Positions 8,616-17,755 are shown, counted from the first letter of the stretch. The stretch: DNA of 64,000 nucleotides from Xenophilus sp003671765 (GCA_051414805.1 CP166702.1:3286001-3350000), one strand, 5' to 3'. Notes: generated by a model not told the origin, from the sequence alone. Numbers and translations are program-made.

Positions 8616-9530
8616 TCAACGAGCGGCGCTCGCCCCATTCGACAGGCCCCAGACGTAGGAGGCCAGCACCTTGATCTGCGCATCGGTCAGGCGGCCTTCC
8701 TGCGCCGGCATCTCGCCATGGCGGCCCTGGGTGATGGCCGTGATGATGGCCGCCTCGCCGTAGCCGTGCAGCCAGATGTTGTCGGACAGGCGTGGCGCGC
8801 CGAGCGCCTGGTTGCCCACACCGCCGATGCCGTGGCAGGCCGCGCAGGCGGTGAAGTGCGTCTTGCCCAGGCCGGCGCGCACCGAGTCGTGCGGGCTGCC
8901 CGACAGGCTCAGCACGTAGTTCGCAAGGTTCTTGACGTCATCGGCGCTGCCCACGGCGGCGGCCATCGGCGGCATCGTGCCGGAACGTCCCTTGGTGATG
9001 GTCTCGACGATCTTCTCCGGGGTGCCGCCGTAGAGCCAGTCGTCGTCGGTCAGGTTGGGAAAGCCCCTGCTGCCGCGCGCATCGGAACCGTGGCACTGGG
9101 CGCAGTTGTTCATGAAGAGGCGCTCGCCGATGGCATGGGCCGCGGGATCGGCCGCCATCTGCTCGGTGGTCATCGATGCGAAGCGGCCGTAGACCGGCGC
9201 CAGTTCGGCCTCGGCCTTCTTCACCTCGTCGGCGTATTCGCCGGCCGAGCTCCAGCCCAGTTGCCCCGCCATGCGCCCCAGGCCGGGGTAGAAGGCCAGG
9301 TAGGCGAATGCGAACACGATGGTGATGACGAACAGGCCCACCCACCACAGCGGCAGCGGGTTGTTGGCCTCGCGCAGGTCCTCGTCCCAGACGTGGCCTG
9401 TGGTGTTGTCGCTGTCGGCGACCACGCGCTTGCGCGCCGTGAGCCACAGCAGCAGCAGGCAGCCGACGATGCTCAGGATCGAGGCGGCCGCCACGTAGTG
9501 GGACCAGAAGTTGCTGACGAAATCGCTCAT
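8616..9530 (-). CDS. ccoP: cbb3 oxidase subunit III, diheme cytochrome c CcoP
   Basis: CcoP passes electrons from soluble cytochromes to CcoO. The 304-residue protein has two membrane segments near the N-terminus (about 12-32 and 61-81), the Asn-Asn-Pro-Leu-Pro turn between them, and two cytochrome c domains with heme motifs CAQCH (143-147) and CAACH (229-233). Methionine ligands are expected in TMPPM and GEMPA. Length and order are typical. It lies between ccoQ and ccoG, with 31 bases to ccoQ and one base to ccoG. Confidence 0.97.
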   Translation of the reverse strand: MSDFVSNFWSHYVAAASILSIVGCLLLLWLTARKRVVADSDNTTGHVWDEDLREANNPLPLWWVGLFVITIVFAFAYLAFYPGLGRMAGQLGWSSAGEYADEVKKAEAELAPVYGRFASMTTEQMAADPAAHAIGERLFMNNCAQCHGSDARGSRGFPNLTDDDWLYGGTPEKIVETITKGRSGTMPPMAAAVGSADDVKNLANYVLSLSGSPHDSVRAGLGKTHFTACAACHGIGGVGNQALGAPRLSDNIWLHGYGEAAIITAITQGRHGEMPAQEGRLTDAQIKVLASYVWGLSNGASAAR

Positions 9531-9561
9531 GGCTTGGCTCTGCGAAGGGTGAGGCGCGTTC

Positions 9562-9699
9562 TCAGTCCTGCTCGAAGGGCAGGCGGGCGGCTTCGTCGAA
9601 GCGGGTGCGGTTGCTGCGCGCGTAGGCCCAGCAGACGATGCCGACGAAGAGCAGGAAGCACACGACGGTGGCGGCTTCGCGCAGGAAGGTGAGGTTCAT
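9562..9699 (-). CDS. ccoQ: cbb3 oxidase subunit IV CcoQ
   Basis: This is a 45-residue single-span membrane protein (helix about residues 8-26, AATVVCFLLFVGIVCWAYA) with a charged tail SNRTRFDEAARLPFEQD. That tail is typical of CcoQ, a small subunit that stabilises the CcoP association with the core complex. It begins 22 bases after the ccoO stop and ends 31 before ccoP. Confidence 0.93.
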   Translation of the reverse strand: MNLTFLREAATVVCFLLFVGIVCWAYARSNRTRFDEAARLPFEQD

Positions 9700-9721
9700 G
9701 GGTCGACTCCCGGTGCTGGCT

Positions 9722-10351
9722 TCACTTGAGGTTGCGGCCGAGCGACTGCAGGTAGGCCACGAGCGCGTCCATCTCGGTCTTGCCGTCGACGTCGGCGACG
9801 GCGGTGCCGATCTCCTCGTCGGTGTAGGGCACGCCGACGCGGCGCAAGGCCTTCATGTGCGACGGCATGGCGGCGGCATCCACGGGGGTCTTCTCGAGCC
9901 ACCGGTAGGCCGGCATGTTCGACTCCGGCACCACGTCGCGCGGGTTGTTCAGGTGCACACGGTGCCATTCGTCGCTGTACTTGCCGCCCACGCGGTGCAG
10001 GTCCGGACCGGTGCGCTTGCTGCCCCACTGGAAGGGGTGGTCGTAGACGAACTCGCCCGCCACCGAGTAGTGGCCGTAGCGCAGCGTCTCGGCGCGGAAG
10101 GGGCGGATCATCTGCGAGTGGCAGTTGTAGCAACCCTCGCGCAGGTAGATGTCGCGGCCGGCGAGCTGCAGCGCGGTGTAGGGCTTCAGGCCGGCGATCG
10201 GCTCGGTGGTCGACTTCTGGAAGAACAGCGGCACGATCTCCACCAGGCCGCCCACGGCGACCACCAGCAGGATGAGCACGATCATCAGGAAGTTGTTGGT
10301 CTCGACCTTCTCGTGCGAGAAGCCGGTCTTTTCGGTGTTGGAGCTGCTCAT
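9722..10351 (-). CDS. ccoO: cbb3 oxidase subunit II, monoheme cytochrome c CcoO
   Basis: The 209-residue membrane-anchored cytochrome c has an N-terminal helix (about 20-42), then EGCYNCHSQMIRPFRAE with the heme motif Cys74-His78. The conserved RYGHYS, FQWGSKRTGPDL and NMPAYRWL blocks follow; the last holds the methionine ligand. It moves electrons from CcoP to CcoN. It starts 21 bases after the ccoN stop. Confidence 0.97.
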   Translation of the reverse strand: MSSSNTEKTGFSHEKVETNNFLMIVLILLVVAVGGLVEIVPLFFQKSTTEPIAGLKPYTALQLAGRDIYLREGCYNCHSQMIRPFRAETLRYGHYSVAGEFVYDHPFQWGSKRTGPDLHRVGGKYSDEWHRVHLNNPRDVVPESNMPAYRWLEKTPVDAAAMPSHMKALRRVGVPYTDEEIGTAVADVDGKTEMDALVAYLQSLGRNLK

Positions 10352-10372
10352 GGTGTCAAGGGCTTCGAGCCA

Positions 10373-11821
10373 TCATGCGGAGGCGGTGGAGGCTGTGGCG
10401 AGGGCCGGCACGGTGGCGCGCTGCACGCGGCCGGAGGCGACCGTCATCCAGACGTTCCAGGCCATCACCAGCATGCCGGCGAGGTACAGCAGGCCGCCCG
10501 TGAGGCGCACGACGTAGAAGGGATAGGTCGCCTTCACGCCCTCGGCGAAGGTGTAGGTGAGCGTGCCGTCGGGATTGATGGCGCGCCACATCAGGCCCTG
10601 CATCACGCCGGCGATCCACATGGCGGCGATGTACAGCACGATGCCGATGGTGGACATCCAGAAATGCAGCTCGATGGCCCGCGTGCTGTACATGGTGGTG
10701 CGGCCCCACATGCGCGGGATCAGGTAGTACAGCGAACCCATCGAGATCAGGCCCACCCAGCCCAGGGCGCCGGAATGCACGTGGCCGATGGTCCAGTCGG
10801 TGTAATGGCTCAGGGCATTGACCGTCTTGATGGACATCATCGGGCCCTCGAAGGTCGACATGCCGTAGAAAGACAGCGCGACGATCAGGAAGCGCAGGAT
10901 CGGATCGGTGCGCAGCTTGTGCCAGGCCCCCGAGAGGGTCATGATCCCGTTGATCATCCCGCCCCAGCTGGGCGCCAGCAGGATCAGCGAGAACAGCATG
11001 CCCAGCGACTGGGTCCAGTCCGGCAGCGCCGTGTAGTGCAGGTGGTGCGGGCCGGCCCACATGTAGGTGAAGATCAGCGCCCAGAAGTGCACGATCGACA
11101 GCCGGTAGCTGTACACCGGCCGCCCGGCCTGCTTGGGGATGTAGTAGTACATCATTCCCAGGAAGCCCGCCGTGAGGAAGAAGCCCACCGCGTTGTGGCC
11201 GTACCACCACTGCACCATCGCGTCCTGCACGCCGGCGTAGGCGGAATAGCTCTTCATCCAGCCCGCAGGCACCTCGGCACTGTTGACCACGTGCAGCAGT
11301 GCGACCGCGATGATGAAGGCGCCGTAGAACCAGTTGGCGACGTAGATGTGGCGCACCTTGCGCGTGCCCACCGTGCCGAAGAACACGATGGCATAGGACA
11401 CCCACACCAGCGTGATCAGGATGTCGATCGGCCATTCGAGTTCGGCGTACTCCTTGCCGGTGGTGTAGCCCAGCGGCAGCGAGATGGCGGCCGCGACGAT
11501 GACGGCCTGCCAGCCCCAGAAGGTGAAGGCCGCGAGCTTCGGGGCGAAGAGCGGCACCTGGCAGGTGCGCTGCACCACGTGGTAGCTGGTGGCGAAGAGC
11601 GCGCAGCCGCCGAAGGCGAAGATCACCGCATTGGTGTGCAGCGGGCGCAGGCGGCCGTAGCTGAGCCACGGGATGCCCAGGTTGAGGTCGGGCCAGGCGA
11701 GCTGCGCGGCGATGACCACGCCGACCAGCATGCCGACCACGCCCCACACCACCGCCATCAGCGAGAACTGTCGGACGACCGTGTCGGTGTAGGTCGCGGG
11801 AGAAGCATCGTGGGTCGGCAT
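10373..11821 (-). CDS. ccoN: cbb3 oxidase catalytic subunit I CcoN
   Basis: CcoN reduces oxygen at the heme b3-CuB site and pumps protons. The 482-residue product has about 12 membrane helices. It carries the family blocks RPLHTNAVIFAFGG, WFYGAFIIAVALLHVVN, QWWYGHNAVGFF (CuB histidine), MWAGPHHLHYTALPDW (the HH pair), LSFYGMSTFEGPMMSIK and HVHSGALGWVG (heme histidines). The ATG at 11821 is preferred. An upstream in-frame ATG would place the FNR box inside the coding region. The FNR box is 58 bases upstream, a normal distance for an FNR-activated promoter. Confidence 0.97.
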   Translation of the reverse strand: MPTHDASPATYTDTVVRQFSLMAVVWGVVGMLVGVVIAAQLAWPDLNLGIPWLSYGRLRPLHTNAVIFAFGGCALFATSYHVVQRTCQVPLFAPKLAAFTFWGWQAVIVAAAISLPLGYTTGKEYAELEWPIDILITLVWVSYAIVFFGTVGTRKVRHIYVANWFYGAFIIAVALLHVVNSAEVPAGWMKSYSAYAGVQDAMVQWWYGHNAVGFFLTAGFLGMMYYYIPKQAGRPVYSYRLSIVHFWALIFTYMWAGPHHLHYTALPDWTQSLGMLFSLILLAPSWGGMINGIMTLSGAWHKLRTDPILRFLIVALSFYGMSTFEGPMMSIKTVNALSHYTDWTIGHVHSGALGWVGLISMGSLYYLIPRMWGRTTMYSTRAIELHFWMSTIGIVLYIAAMWIAGVMQGLMWRAINPDGTLTYTFAEGVKATYPFYVVRLTGGLLYLAGMLVMAWNVWMTVASGRVQRATVPALATASTASA

Positions 11822-11878
11822 GGTCGCAGTCGTCCGTTGGGGATGACTGCAGTGTCGAGCGCCATGCGGGCGCGACAC

Positions 11879-11892
11879 TTGATCCGGATCAA
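11879..11892. promoter_or_regulatory. FNR/ANR box before ccoN
   Basis: TTGATCCGGATCAA is a perfect palindromic FNR site. It ends 58 bases before the ccoN ATG and overlaps the ccoS stop codon, so ccoNOQP-GH has its own oxygen-controlled promoter inside the larger ISNOQPGH gene row. Confidence 0.93.
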
Positions 11893-12026
11893 TCGTTGCC
11901 GAGAATGCGTGAACCTTCACGCTCGATGTCGTCGAACTGCCCGCGCTCCACGGCCCACCAGAGGCCGAAGATGATGGCGAGCACCATCAGCACCGACAAA
12001 GGAACGAGCACGAAGAGGACGTCCAC
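11889..12026 (-). CDS. ccoS: cbb3 oxidase maturation protein CcoS
   Basis: The 45-residue protein has one membrane helix (about residues 3-24) followed by WWAVERGQFDDIEREGSRIL, the diagnostic FDD(I/M)E(R/G)E block of CcoS/FixS. CcoS is needed for cofactor insertion into the oxidase. The start is a GTG one base after the ccoI stop; no closer ATG gives the family N-terminus. The stop codon lies in the ccoN FNR box. Confidence 0.92.
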   Translation of the reverse strand: MDVLFVLVPLSVLMVLAIIFGLWWAVERGQFDDIEREGSRILGND

Positions 12027-12027
12027 C

Positions 12028-14373
12028 TCAGGCTCCCGGTGCGTCGGCAGGCATGGCCGGCGAGCGCGCGAGCCGTGCACTGTTGAGCACCACGATCAGC
12101 GAACTGGCCGCCATGCCGAGCCCTGCCAGCCAGGCCGGCATCGATCCAGCCAGCGCCAGCGGCACGCAGGCGGCGTTGTAGACCACCGACCAGGCGATGT
12201 TCTGCCGCACCACGCGCATCGTGCGCCGCGCCTGCCGCCATGTGGCGGGAATGGCGGTGAGCGCGTCGCCCAGCACGATGAAGTCGGCCCGGGCGCGCGT
12301 CCCGGCCGCGGCCTGCCCCACCGCGAAGGCGACGTCGGCCTGGGCGATGACCGGCCCATCGTTGAGGCCGTCGCCGACCATGGCCACATGCCGGCCTTCG
12401 GATTGCAGGCGGCGCACCGCCTCGAGCTTGTCCTCCGGCTGGCAGTCGCCGCGCGCGTTGCCGATGCCGGCCGCGCTCGCCAGGCGATGCGCGGCCTCGC
12501 TGCGGTCGCCCGACAGCAGGCGCACGTCGATGCCGCCCTCGCGCAGGCCAGCCACCGTGGCGCGGGCGTCCGGCCGCAGGTCCTCGTCGAGGACGAAGCT
12601 GGCCAGCCAGCCCTCCTCGTCGCTCAGGTGCACCTGCATCGCCGGCACTTCCAGCGCCGGCACGCCGCAATGCGCGGCCGAGCCCAGTCGAAGGCGACTA
12701 CCCGCGGCGCCCGCGCTTCGCCTGGGCAGCAGACGGCCCTCGACCCCGCGACCGGCGACCTCGACCAGTTCGGCCGCCGTCCAGTCGCTGCGCTCGCCCG
12801 CATGCTGGGTCCAGGCCGCAACCAGCGCGCGCGAGGCCGGATGCACGGAGCCCGAGGCCATCGCCGCCGCCAGGCCGAGCGCGTCGCCCGGCGGCACGCC
12901 GCGCCGGCTGTAGATGCGGTCCAGCCGGGGCAGCGGACGCGTGAGCGTACCGGTCTTGTCGAAGACCACGGTGTCGACCGCGGCCAGCGCTTCCAGCGCC
13001 TGCAGGTGGGCCACCAGCACGCCCTGCCCGGCCCGTTCGCCCGCGCAGGCCAGCATGGCGGCGGGGGTGGCCAGCGACAGGGCGCACGGACAGGTCACGA
13101 TGAGCACCGACGCCGCGACCATCAGCGCATGCCCGGGCCCAGACGGCCACCACCACACGGCCGCCGCCAGCGCGGCCAGCATCACGACGAGCAGAAAGGG
13201 CCGCGCCACGCGGTCGGCCGCGCGCGCCAGGCGCGGCTTCTCGACGGACGCGGCCTCCATCAGCGCCACGATGCGGCCGAAGCGCGTGTCGCCGCCCAGC
13301 GCCTCCACACGCACCAGCACCTGGGCGCCCACGTTGTGGCTGCCCGCAAGCACGCGCGATCCACGGGGCCGGGGCACCGGATGCGCCTCGCCGGTCACCA
13401 GCGCCTCGTCGGCGCTGGTGTCGCCCTCGACGATGCAGCCGTCGGCCGCGAAGGACTCGCCGGGCCGCACCCGCAGCACGTCGCCCACGCGCAGGCGGTG
13501 GGCGCCGACGCGCTCCGTGCCGCCGTCCCGCCGCAGCCGCTCTACGCTGTCGGGCAGCCGTTCGAGCAGTGCGTCCAGCGCACCGGCGGTGCGGTCGCGC
13601 AGGCGCGACTCCAGCCAGCGCCCGGTGAGCAGGAAGAAGACGAACATGGTGAGCGAGTCGAAATACACCTCGCGGCCCAGCGCGCCGTCAGGGTCGAAGG
13701 TCCCGGCCGTGCTGACGGCGAAGGCGATGGCGATGCCCAGCGCCACCGGCGTGTCCATGCCCACGCGCAGGCGCCGCAGGTCCTGCCAGGCGCCGCGGAA
13801 GAAGGGGCCGCAGGCCAGCAGCACCACGGGCAGCGACAGCACCCACGAGGCCCAGCGCAGGAGCAGCTCGATGTCGCGCGTCATCTCGCCGGGGCCGGCC
13901 ACGTACGCCGGCACGGCGTACATCATCACCTGCATCATGCACAGGCCCGCCACCAGCCAGCGGAAGAGCGCACGGCGCGACTCGCGCCGGCGCAGCGCCT
14001 GGCGGCCGTCGGCGCCGACGGGCGATAGCCGGTAGCCGGCCTCGCGCACCGCCTCGAACCAGCGCGAGGGCGTCGTGGCCTGCGGCGACCACAGCACGCG
14101 CGCGCGCCGCCCGCCCGACTGCACCGCGGCCGCGCTCACGCCGGGGACGGCACACAGCGCGTCTTCGACCGTGAGGGCACAGGTCGCGCAATGGATGCCC
14201 TCGACCGCGACCCATGACTCCCAGCGCGGATCGTCGCCGCCCAGCGGCCGGCCGAACGCCGGCCACTCGGCCGGGTCGTCAATGCCCGCAAGCTGCGCGT
14301 CGCGCTTGGGCGCGAGCACGCGCGGGCCCGGGCCAAGGTGCGGGCCAGGGGGGTCGAGTACGGCATCCACCAT
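12028..14373 (-). CDS. ccoI: Copper-exporting P1B-type ATPase CcoI/FixI
   Basis: CcoI moves copper across the inner membrane for the CuB centre. The 781-residue protein has an N-terminal metal-binding domain with GIHCATC (near residue 61). The intramembrane CPC motif is in VLIVTCPCALSLATPAA, the phosphorylated aspartate in VFDKTGTLT, and the hinge in VGDGLNDGPVIAQADVAFAVG. Paired transport helices lie around 138-250, with the actuator TSADEALVTGEAHPV. It is separated from ccoS by one base. A FNR-like box lies about 39 bases upstream of the ATG. Confidence 0.95.
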   Translation of the reverse strand: MVDAVLDPPGPHLGPGPRVLAPKRDAQLAGIDDPAEWPAFGRPLGGDDPRWESWVAVEGIHCATCALTVEDALCAVPGVSAAAVQSGGRRARVLWSPQATTPSRWFEAVREAGYRLSPVGADGRQALRRRESRRALFRWLVAGLCMMQVMMYAVPAYVAGPGEMTRDIELLLRWASWVLSLPVVLLACGPFFRGAWQDLRRLRVGMDTPVALGIAIAFAVSTAGTFDPDGALGREVYFDSLTMFVFFLLTGRWLESRLRDRTAGALDALLERLPDSVERLRRDGGTERVGAHRLRVGDVLRVRPGESFAADGCIVEGDTSADEALVTGEAHPVPRPRGSRVLAGSHNVGAQVLVRVEALGGDTRFGRIVALMEAASVEKPRLARAADRVARPFLLVVMLAALAAAVWWWPSGPGHALMVAASVLIVTCPCALSLATPAAMLACAGERAGQGVLVAHLQALEALAAVDTVVFDKTGTLTRPLPRLDRIYSRRGVPPGDALGLAAAMASGSVHPASRALVAAWTQHAGERSDWTAAELVEVAGRGVEGRLLPRRSAGAAGSRLRLGSAAHCGVPALEVPAMQVHLSDEEGWLASFVLDEDLRPDARATVAGLREGGIDVRLLSGDRSEAAHRLASAAGIGNARGDCQPEDKLEAVRRLQSEGRHVAMVGDGLNDGPVIAQADVAFAVGQAAAGTRARADFIVLGDALTAIPATWRQARRTMRVVRQNIAWSVVYNAACVPLALAGSMPAWLAGLGMAASSLIVVLNSARLARSPAMPADAPGA

Positions 14374-14411
14374 GGTGTGTGCAATGGTGCCGCCGCCGCG
14401 CCGGCGAGGTA

Positions 14412-14425
14412 TTGAGCCAGGTCAA
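14412..14425. promoter_or_regulatory. FNR-like box before ccoI
   Basis: TTGAGCCAGGTCAA resembles the FNR consensus with two changes, one in each half. It lies 39 bases before the ccoI ATG in the short gap between ccoI and the araC-type gene. It is weaker than the ccoN box. Confidence 0.65.
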
Positions 14426-14468
14426 GGCCCTGGCGGTCCGCACGACGGTCCCGCCCGAGCGGGACCCA

Positions 14469-15431
14469 TCAGTCGACCGGCCGCTGTCGCCACTCACGCG
14501 GCGTGCATCCGAAGCGGTCGCGGAAGGCACGGCTGAAATGGGCGGCATCGCTGAAGCCGCGGGCATAGGCGATCTCGGCCACCGACCTTCCCGCGAACGC
14601 GGGTTCGAGCAGGTCGCGGCTGCAGGCTTCGAGGCGGCGGTCCCAGATGTACTGCGAGGGCGTGAGCGGCTCGCTCCTGAAGACGCGGTGGATGTGGCTC
14701 ACGGACACGCCGAGCCGTCCGGCCAGCGTGCCCACCGACAGCGCCGGATCGCCCAGTTCCGCGTCGATGCAGCGCTTCACGCGTGCGAGGTGGTAGGCCG
14801 TGAGATTGCTCACCACCGGTGTGCGGGCGGCGGGCAGTGTCTGGAGCCCCGCCACCAGGATGCTCTGCACGCCGTGCGAGACGGCCAGTGCCGACGCCGG
14901 TTGCAGCGCGTCGATGTCCTCGCGCAGCGTCCGGATCATGCTGAGCAGCAGGTGGCCGGCGCCCTGACGCCCCGATACGGTCGTGGCCGTGAGCCGCTCG
15001 GTGTCGCGCAGCTCGCTGCGCAGGCGCTCGCCGGGCAGCTTGAGCACGATCTGCTCGAAGGCCTGCTCGAACACCAGCTGGTAGGGGCGCGTGCTGTCGT
15101 AGAGCGCGAAATCGCCTGCGTCCAGCACGGCATCGCGGCCGTCCTGGCGCACCACGCCACGGCCGCGGGCCTGTATGCTCACGAGAAAGCAGTCTTCGCT
15201 CGACTTCGCCACGTGCCCCGGCGTGCGCGTCACTGTCTGCGGCGAGGACGTGACCACGGAGATGCCCAGGCTGGGCAGCGTGTGCTGGCGGATGCTGCCT
15301 TCGAAGGGCCGCGCGCCGCCGGTGTCCACCGAGTCGCACTCGAGCTGCACGTAGACGTTGCAGATCAGGTCGGTCCAGTAGGCGAGCCGCTGGCCGCGCG
15401 ACACGACGTCGGTGCTGAGCAACTGGGACAT
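14469..15431 (-). CDS. AraC-family regulator with AraC_binding_2-like sensor, probable nitrilase regulator
   Basis: The 320-residue protein has an N-terminal cupin-like sensor region (about 20-190, with RLAYWTDLICNVYVQLE and FALYDSTRPYQL, as in NitR/FeaR-type regulators). Two C-terminal helix-turn-helix motifs follow: LSVGTLAGRLGVSVSHIHRVF and VAEIAYARGFSDAAHFSRAF with FGCTPREW. The start at 15431 has a good AGGAG site; in-frame ATGs further upstream lack one. The gene is divergent from a nitrilase, so it probably controls that gene in response to a nitrile or its product; the inducer is unknown. Its stop codon is 44 bases from the ccoI box. Confidence 0.88.
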   Translation of the reverse strand: MSQLLSTDVVSRGQRLAYWTDLICNVYVQLECDSVDTGGARPFEGSIRQHTLPSLGISVVTSSPQTVTRTPGHVAKSSEDCFLVSIQARGRGVVRQDGRDAVLDAGDFALYDSTRPYQLVFEQAFEQIVLKLPGERLRSELRDTERLTATTVSGRQGAGHLLLSMIRTLREDIDALQPASALAVSHGVQSILVAGLQTLPAARTPVVSNLTAYHLARVKRCIDAELGDPALSVGTLAGRLGVSVSHIHRVFRSEPLTPSQYIWDRRLEACSRDLLEPAFAGRSVAEIAYARGFSDAAHFSRAFRDRFGCTPREWRQRPVD

Positions 15432-15628
15432 GGGCAGCTCCTTCGAGGACCGGGCCTGCACGCAGACATCTCTCGACCCGTGCAACGCTGAGACAAGAAC
15501 GACGCCAAGCCGAGGCAAGGCGTTCCGGCGGGCGCGAATTTACGCTTCAAGCAACCCGCATGCCACCACGCAAACCCGGTGCGTCATGCGAGGCGCCCAC
15601 CTCTCTTCAACGCCTCAGGAGAAGCACC

Positions 15629-16675
15629 ATGCCCACCACCGTCCATCCCAAGCTCCGCGTCGCCGCGGTCCAGGCCGCCCCCGTGTTCCTGGACCTCGAC
15701 GGCACCATCGACAAGACCATCGACCTGATGGCGCAGGCCGCCGGCCAGGGCGTGCAGCTCATCGCCTTCCCCGAGACGTGGGTGCCGGGCTATCCCTGGT
15801 GGATCTGGCTGGACTCCCCGGCCTGGGGCATGCAGTTCGTGCAGCGCTACCACGACAACGCGCTCGTGATCGGCTCGCCCGAGTTCGATCGCCTGAAGGC
15901 CGCGGCGCGCCAGCACCGCATCTGGCTGTCCTTCGGCTTCGCAGAGAAGGCCGGCGGCAGCCTCTACATCGCGCAGGCGCTGATCGACGACCAGGGCCAC
16001 ACGGTCCAGACACGGCGCAAGCTCAAGCCCACCCACGTGGAGCGCACGGTCTTCGGCGAAGGCGACGGGTCGGACCTGCAGGTGGTGGAGACGCCCATCG
16101 GCAACATCGGCTCGTTGTGCTGCTGGGAACACCTGCAGCCGCTGAGCAAGTACGCGATGTATGCACAGAACGAGCAGATCCACTGCGCGGCCTGGCCCAG
16201 CTTCTCGCTGTACCGCGGCGCGGCCTACGCGCTGGGCCACGAGGTGAACAACGCGGCCAGCCAGGTGTACGCCACCGAGGGCGGCTGCTTCGTGCTCGCG
16301 CCGTGTGCCACGGTTTCCGAGGCCATGAGCGAACTGATGTGCACGGACGCCGGCAAACAGCAGATGCTGGGCGTCGGCGGCGGTTACGCACGCATCTACG
16401 CGCCGGACGGCTCGCCGCTGGGCACGCCGTTGCCCGAGGACGCCGAAGGGCTGGTCGTCGCCGACATCGACCTGGGCATGAATGCGCTCGCCAAGGCGGC
16501 CGCGGACCCGAGCGGCCACTACTCGCGCCCCGACGTCACCCGGCTGCTGCTCGACAAGACGCGCCGGATGCCCGTGGTGGTGCAAGGCGCGGCCGAGCCC
16601 GAGCCTGCCGTCGCCGGCGTTGCGGCGGAGGCGGCGCCGCCCCCGGCCGAGGAGCGGTTGCCCGTGGCCGCGTGA
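15629..16675 (+). CDS. Nitrilase
   Basis: This enzyme hydrolyses a nitrile to a carboxylic acid and ammonia in the cytoplasm. The 348-residue protein has the catalytic triad of the nitrilase branch: Glu49 (FPETW), Lys131 (RRKLKPTHVERTVFGEG) and Cys165 (GSLCCWEHLQPL). These stand at almost the same positions as in characterised nitrilases (about 48, 131 and 165). The C-terminal tail is Ala/Pro/Glu-rich and probably flexible. AGGAG 7 bases upstream fixes the start. An AraC-type regulator is divergent. Whether it prefers aliphatic, aryl or arylacetonitriles cannot be told here. Confidence 0.93.
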   Translation: MPTTVHPKLRVAAVQAAPVFLDLDGTIDKTIDLMAQAAGQGVQLIAFPETWVPGYPWWIWLDSPAWGMQFVQRYHDNALVIGSPEFDRLKAAARQHRIWLSFGFAEKAGGSLYIAQALIDDQGHTVQTRRKLKPTHVERTVFGEGDGSDLQVVETPIGNIGSLCCWEHLQPLSKYAMYAQNEQIHCAAWPSFSLYRGAAYALGHEVNNAASQVYATEGGCFVLAPCATVSEAMSELMCTDAGKQQMLGVGGGYARIYAPDGSPLGTPLPEDAEGLVVADIDLGMNALAKAAADPSGHYSRPDVTRLLLDKTRRMPVVVQGAAEPEPAVAGVAAEAAPPPAEERLPVAA

Positions 16676-16767
16676 GCATCGCGGGGAAGCGGCTCGACCG
16701 GGTTCTGCACCGCCCCGCCGGGCGTGCGCCGTGTTGGCCGGGGTCGTGCGCGGCCCTCTCGGAAAGC

Positions 16768-16781
16768 TTGATCTGGGACAA
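16768..16781. promoter_or_regulatory. FNR-like box before the usp pair
   Basis: TTGATCTGGGACAA has a perfect left half and one change in the right half of the FNR consensus. It lies 54 bases before the first usp ATG, in line with the other boxes here. Confidence 0.75.
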
Positions 16782-16835
16782 GTCCGGCCACGGCGACCGA
16801 CCCTAAGCTGACGCACCGTCCACTGGAGCCTCCCC

Positions 16836-17279
16836 ATGTACCAGCGCATCCTCGTTCCCACCGACGCCACGCCGCTGTCGAAGAAGGCCGTGACGCACGC
16901 GCTGACCCTGGCCGCCGAACAGGGCGCGGAACTGGTGGTACTGAACGTGATGCCGCGCTACCCCACGAGTTACCTGGAGGGCGCGATGGTCTTCGAGGCC
17001 GAGGACGTCGCGCGGGTCGAGACGCAGTGGGCCGAGCAGGCGCGCACCCTCGTGAACCGCGTGGCCGAGCAGGCCCAGGCACGTGGCATCCAGGCGCGGG
17101 CCGTGGTGGTGAAGTCCGACCTGGTGGCCGAATCCATCGTGTCGGCGGCCACCAAGCACAAGGCCGACCTGATCGTGATGGCGTCGCACGGGCGCAAGGG
17201 CCTCAAGCGCGTGCTGATGGGCAGCGAGACCCTCAACGTGCTCACGCACTCCGAGGTCCCGGTGCTGGTCCTGCGCTGA
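16836..17279 (+). CDS. Universal stress protein UspA family (first of pair)
   Basis: The 147-residue cytoplasmic protein has the single-domain UspA fold. It starts YQRILVPTDATPLSKKAV, has an alternating beta-alpha pattern and ends with the nucleotide-binding MASHGRKGLKRVLMGSETLNVLTHSEVPVL (G-2X-G-9X-G[ST]-like), so it probably binds ATP. The FNR-like box 54 bases upstream suggests induction when oxygen falls. A second usp gene follows 50 bases later. The physiological role is not defined by the sequence. Confidence 0.93.
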   Translation: MYQRILVPTDATPLSKKAVTHALTLAAEQGAELVVLNVMPRYPTSYLEGAMVFEAEDVARVETQWAEQARTLVNRVAEQAQARGIQARAVVVKSDLVAESIVSAATKHKADLIVMASHGRKGLKRVLMGSETLNVLTHSEVPVLVLR

Positions 17280-17329
17280 CGACTCTGCGAAGAACAACCC
17301 GCTTCCATTTCAACCCGAGGAGTCATGTC

Positions 17330-17755
17330 ATGAAGATCGTCGTCGCCGTGGATGGCAGCGCATTCACACGCAAGGCCATCGACTACATCGCAGTCAACCG
17401 GCGCATGTTCGTGGAGGGCAACGAACTGCTGATGGTGCACGTCTGCACGGGCATCCCGCCCCACGTCACCCGGCACATCGGCAAGGACGTGCTGCAGGCC
17501 TACTACGCCGAAGAGGGCGCCAAGGTCATCGAGCCTGTGAAGGCGCAGCTGGCGGCGCACGACATCGGCGCCTACGGCATCGAGTTGCGGCACGGCTACG
17601 CGCCGGAGGAGATCCTTCGTGCCGCGAACGCCGCGCAGGCCGGGCTGATCGTGATGGGCACGCACGGCCACGGCATCTTCGGGCGGGCGCTCATGGGATC
17701 GGTGGCGACCAAGGTGATCGCCGAGGCGGACATCAGCGTGTTGCTGGTCCAGTGA
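17330..17755 (+). CDS. Universal stress protein UspA family (second of pair)
   Basis: The 141-residue single-domain Usp begins MKIVVAVDGSAFTRKAIDYI and ends VMGTHGHGIFGRALMGSVATKVIAEADISVLLVQ, with the ATP-binding glycine pattern intact. It follows the first usp by 50 bases with a GAGG ribosome site and is probably co-transcribed from the FNR-like promoter. An overlapping ATGTCATGA just before the start is a different frame that closes after two codons. Its last 23 bases overlap a small opposing gene. Confidence 0.93.
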   Translation: MKIVVAVDGSAFTRKAIDYIAVNRRMFVEGNELLMVHVCTGIPPHVTRHIGKDVLQAYYAEEGAKVIEPVKAQLAAHDIGAYGIELRHGYAPEEILRAANAAQAGLIVMGTHGHGIFGRALMGSVATKVIAEADISVLLVQ

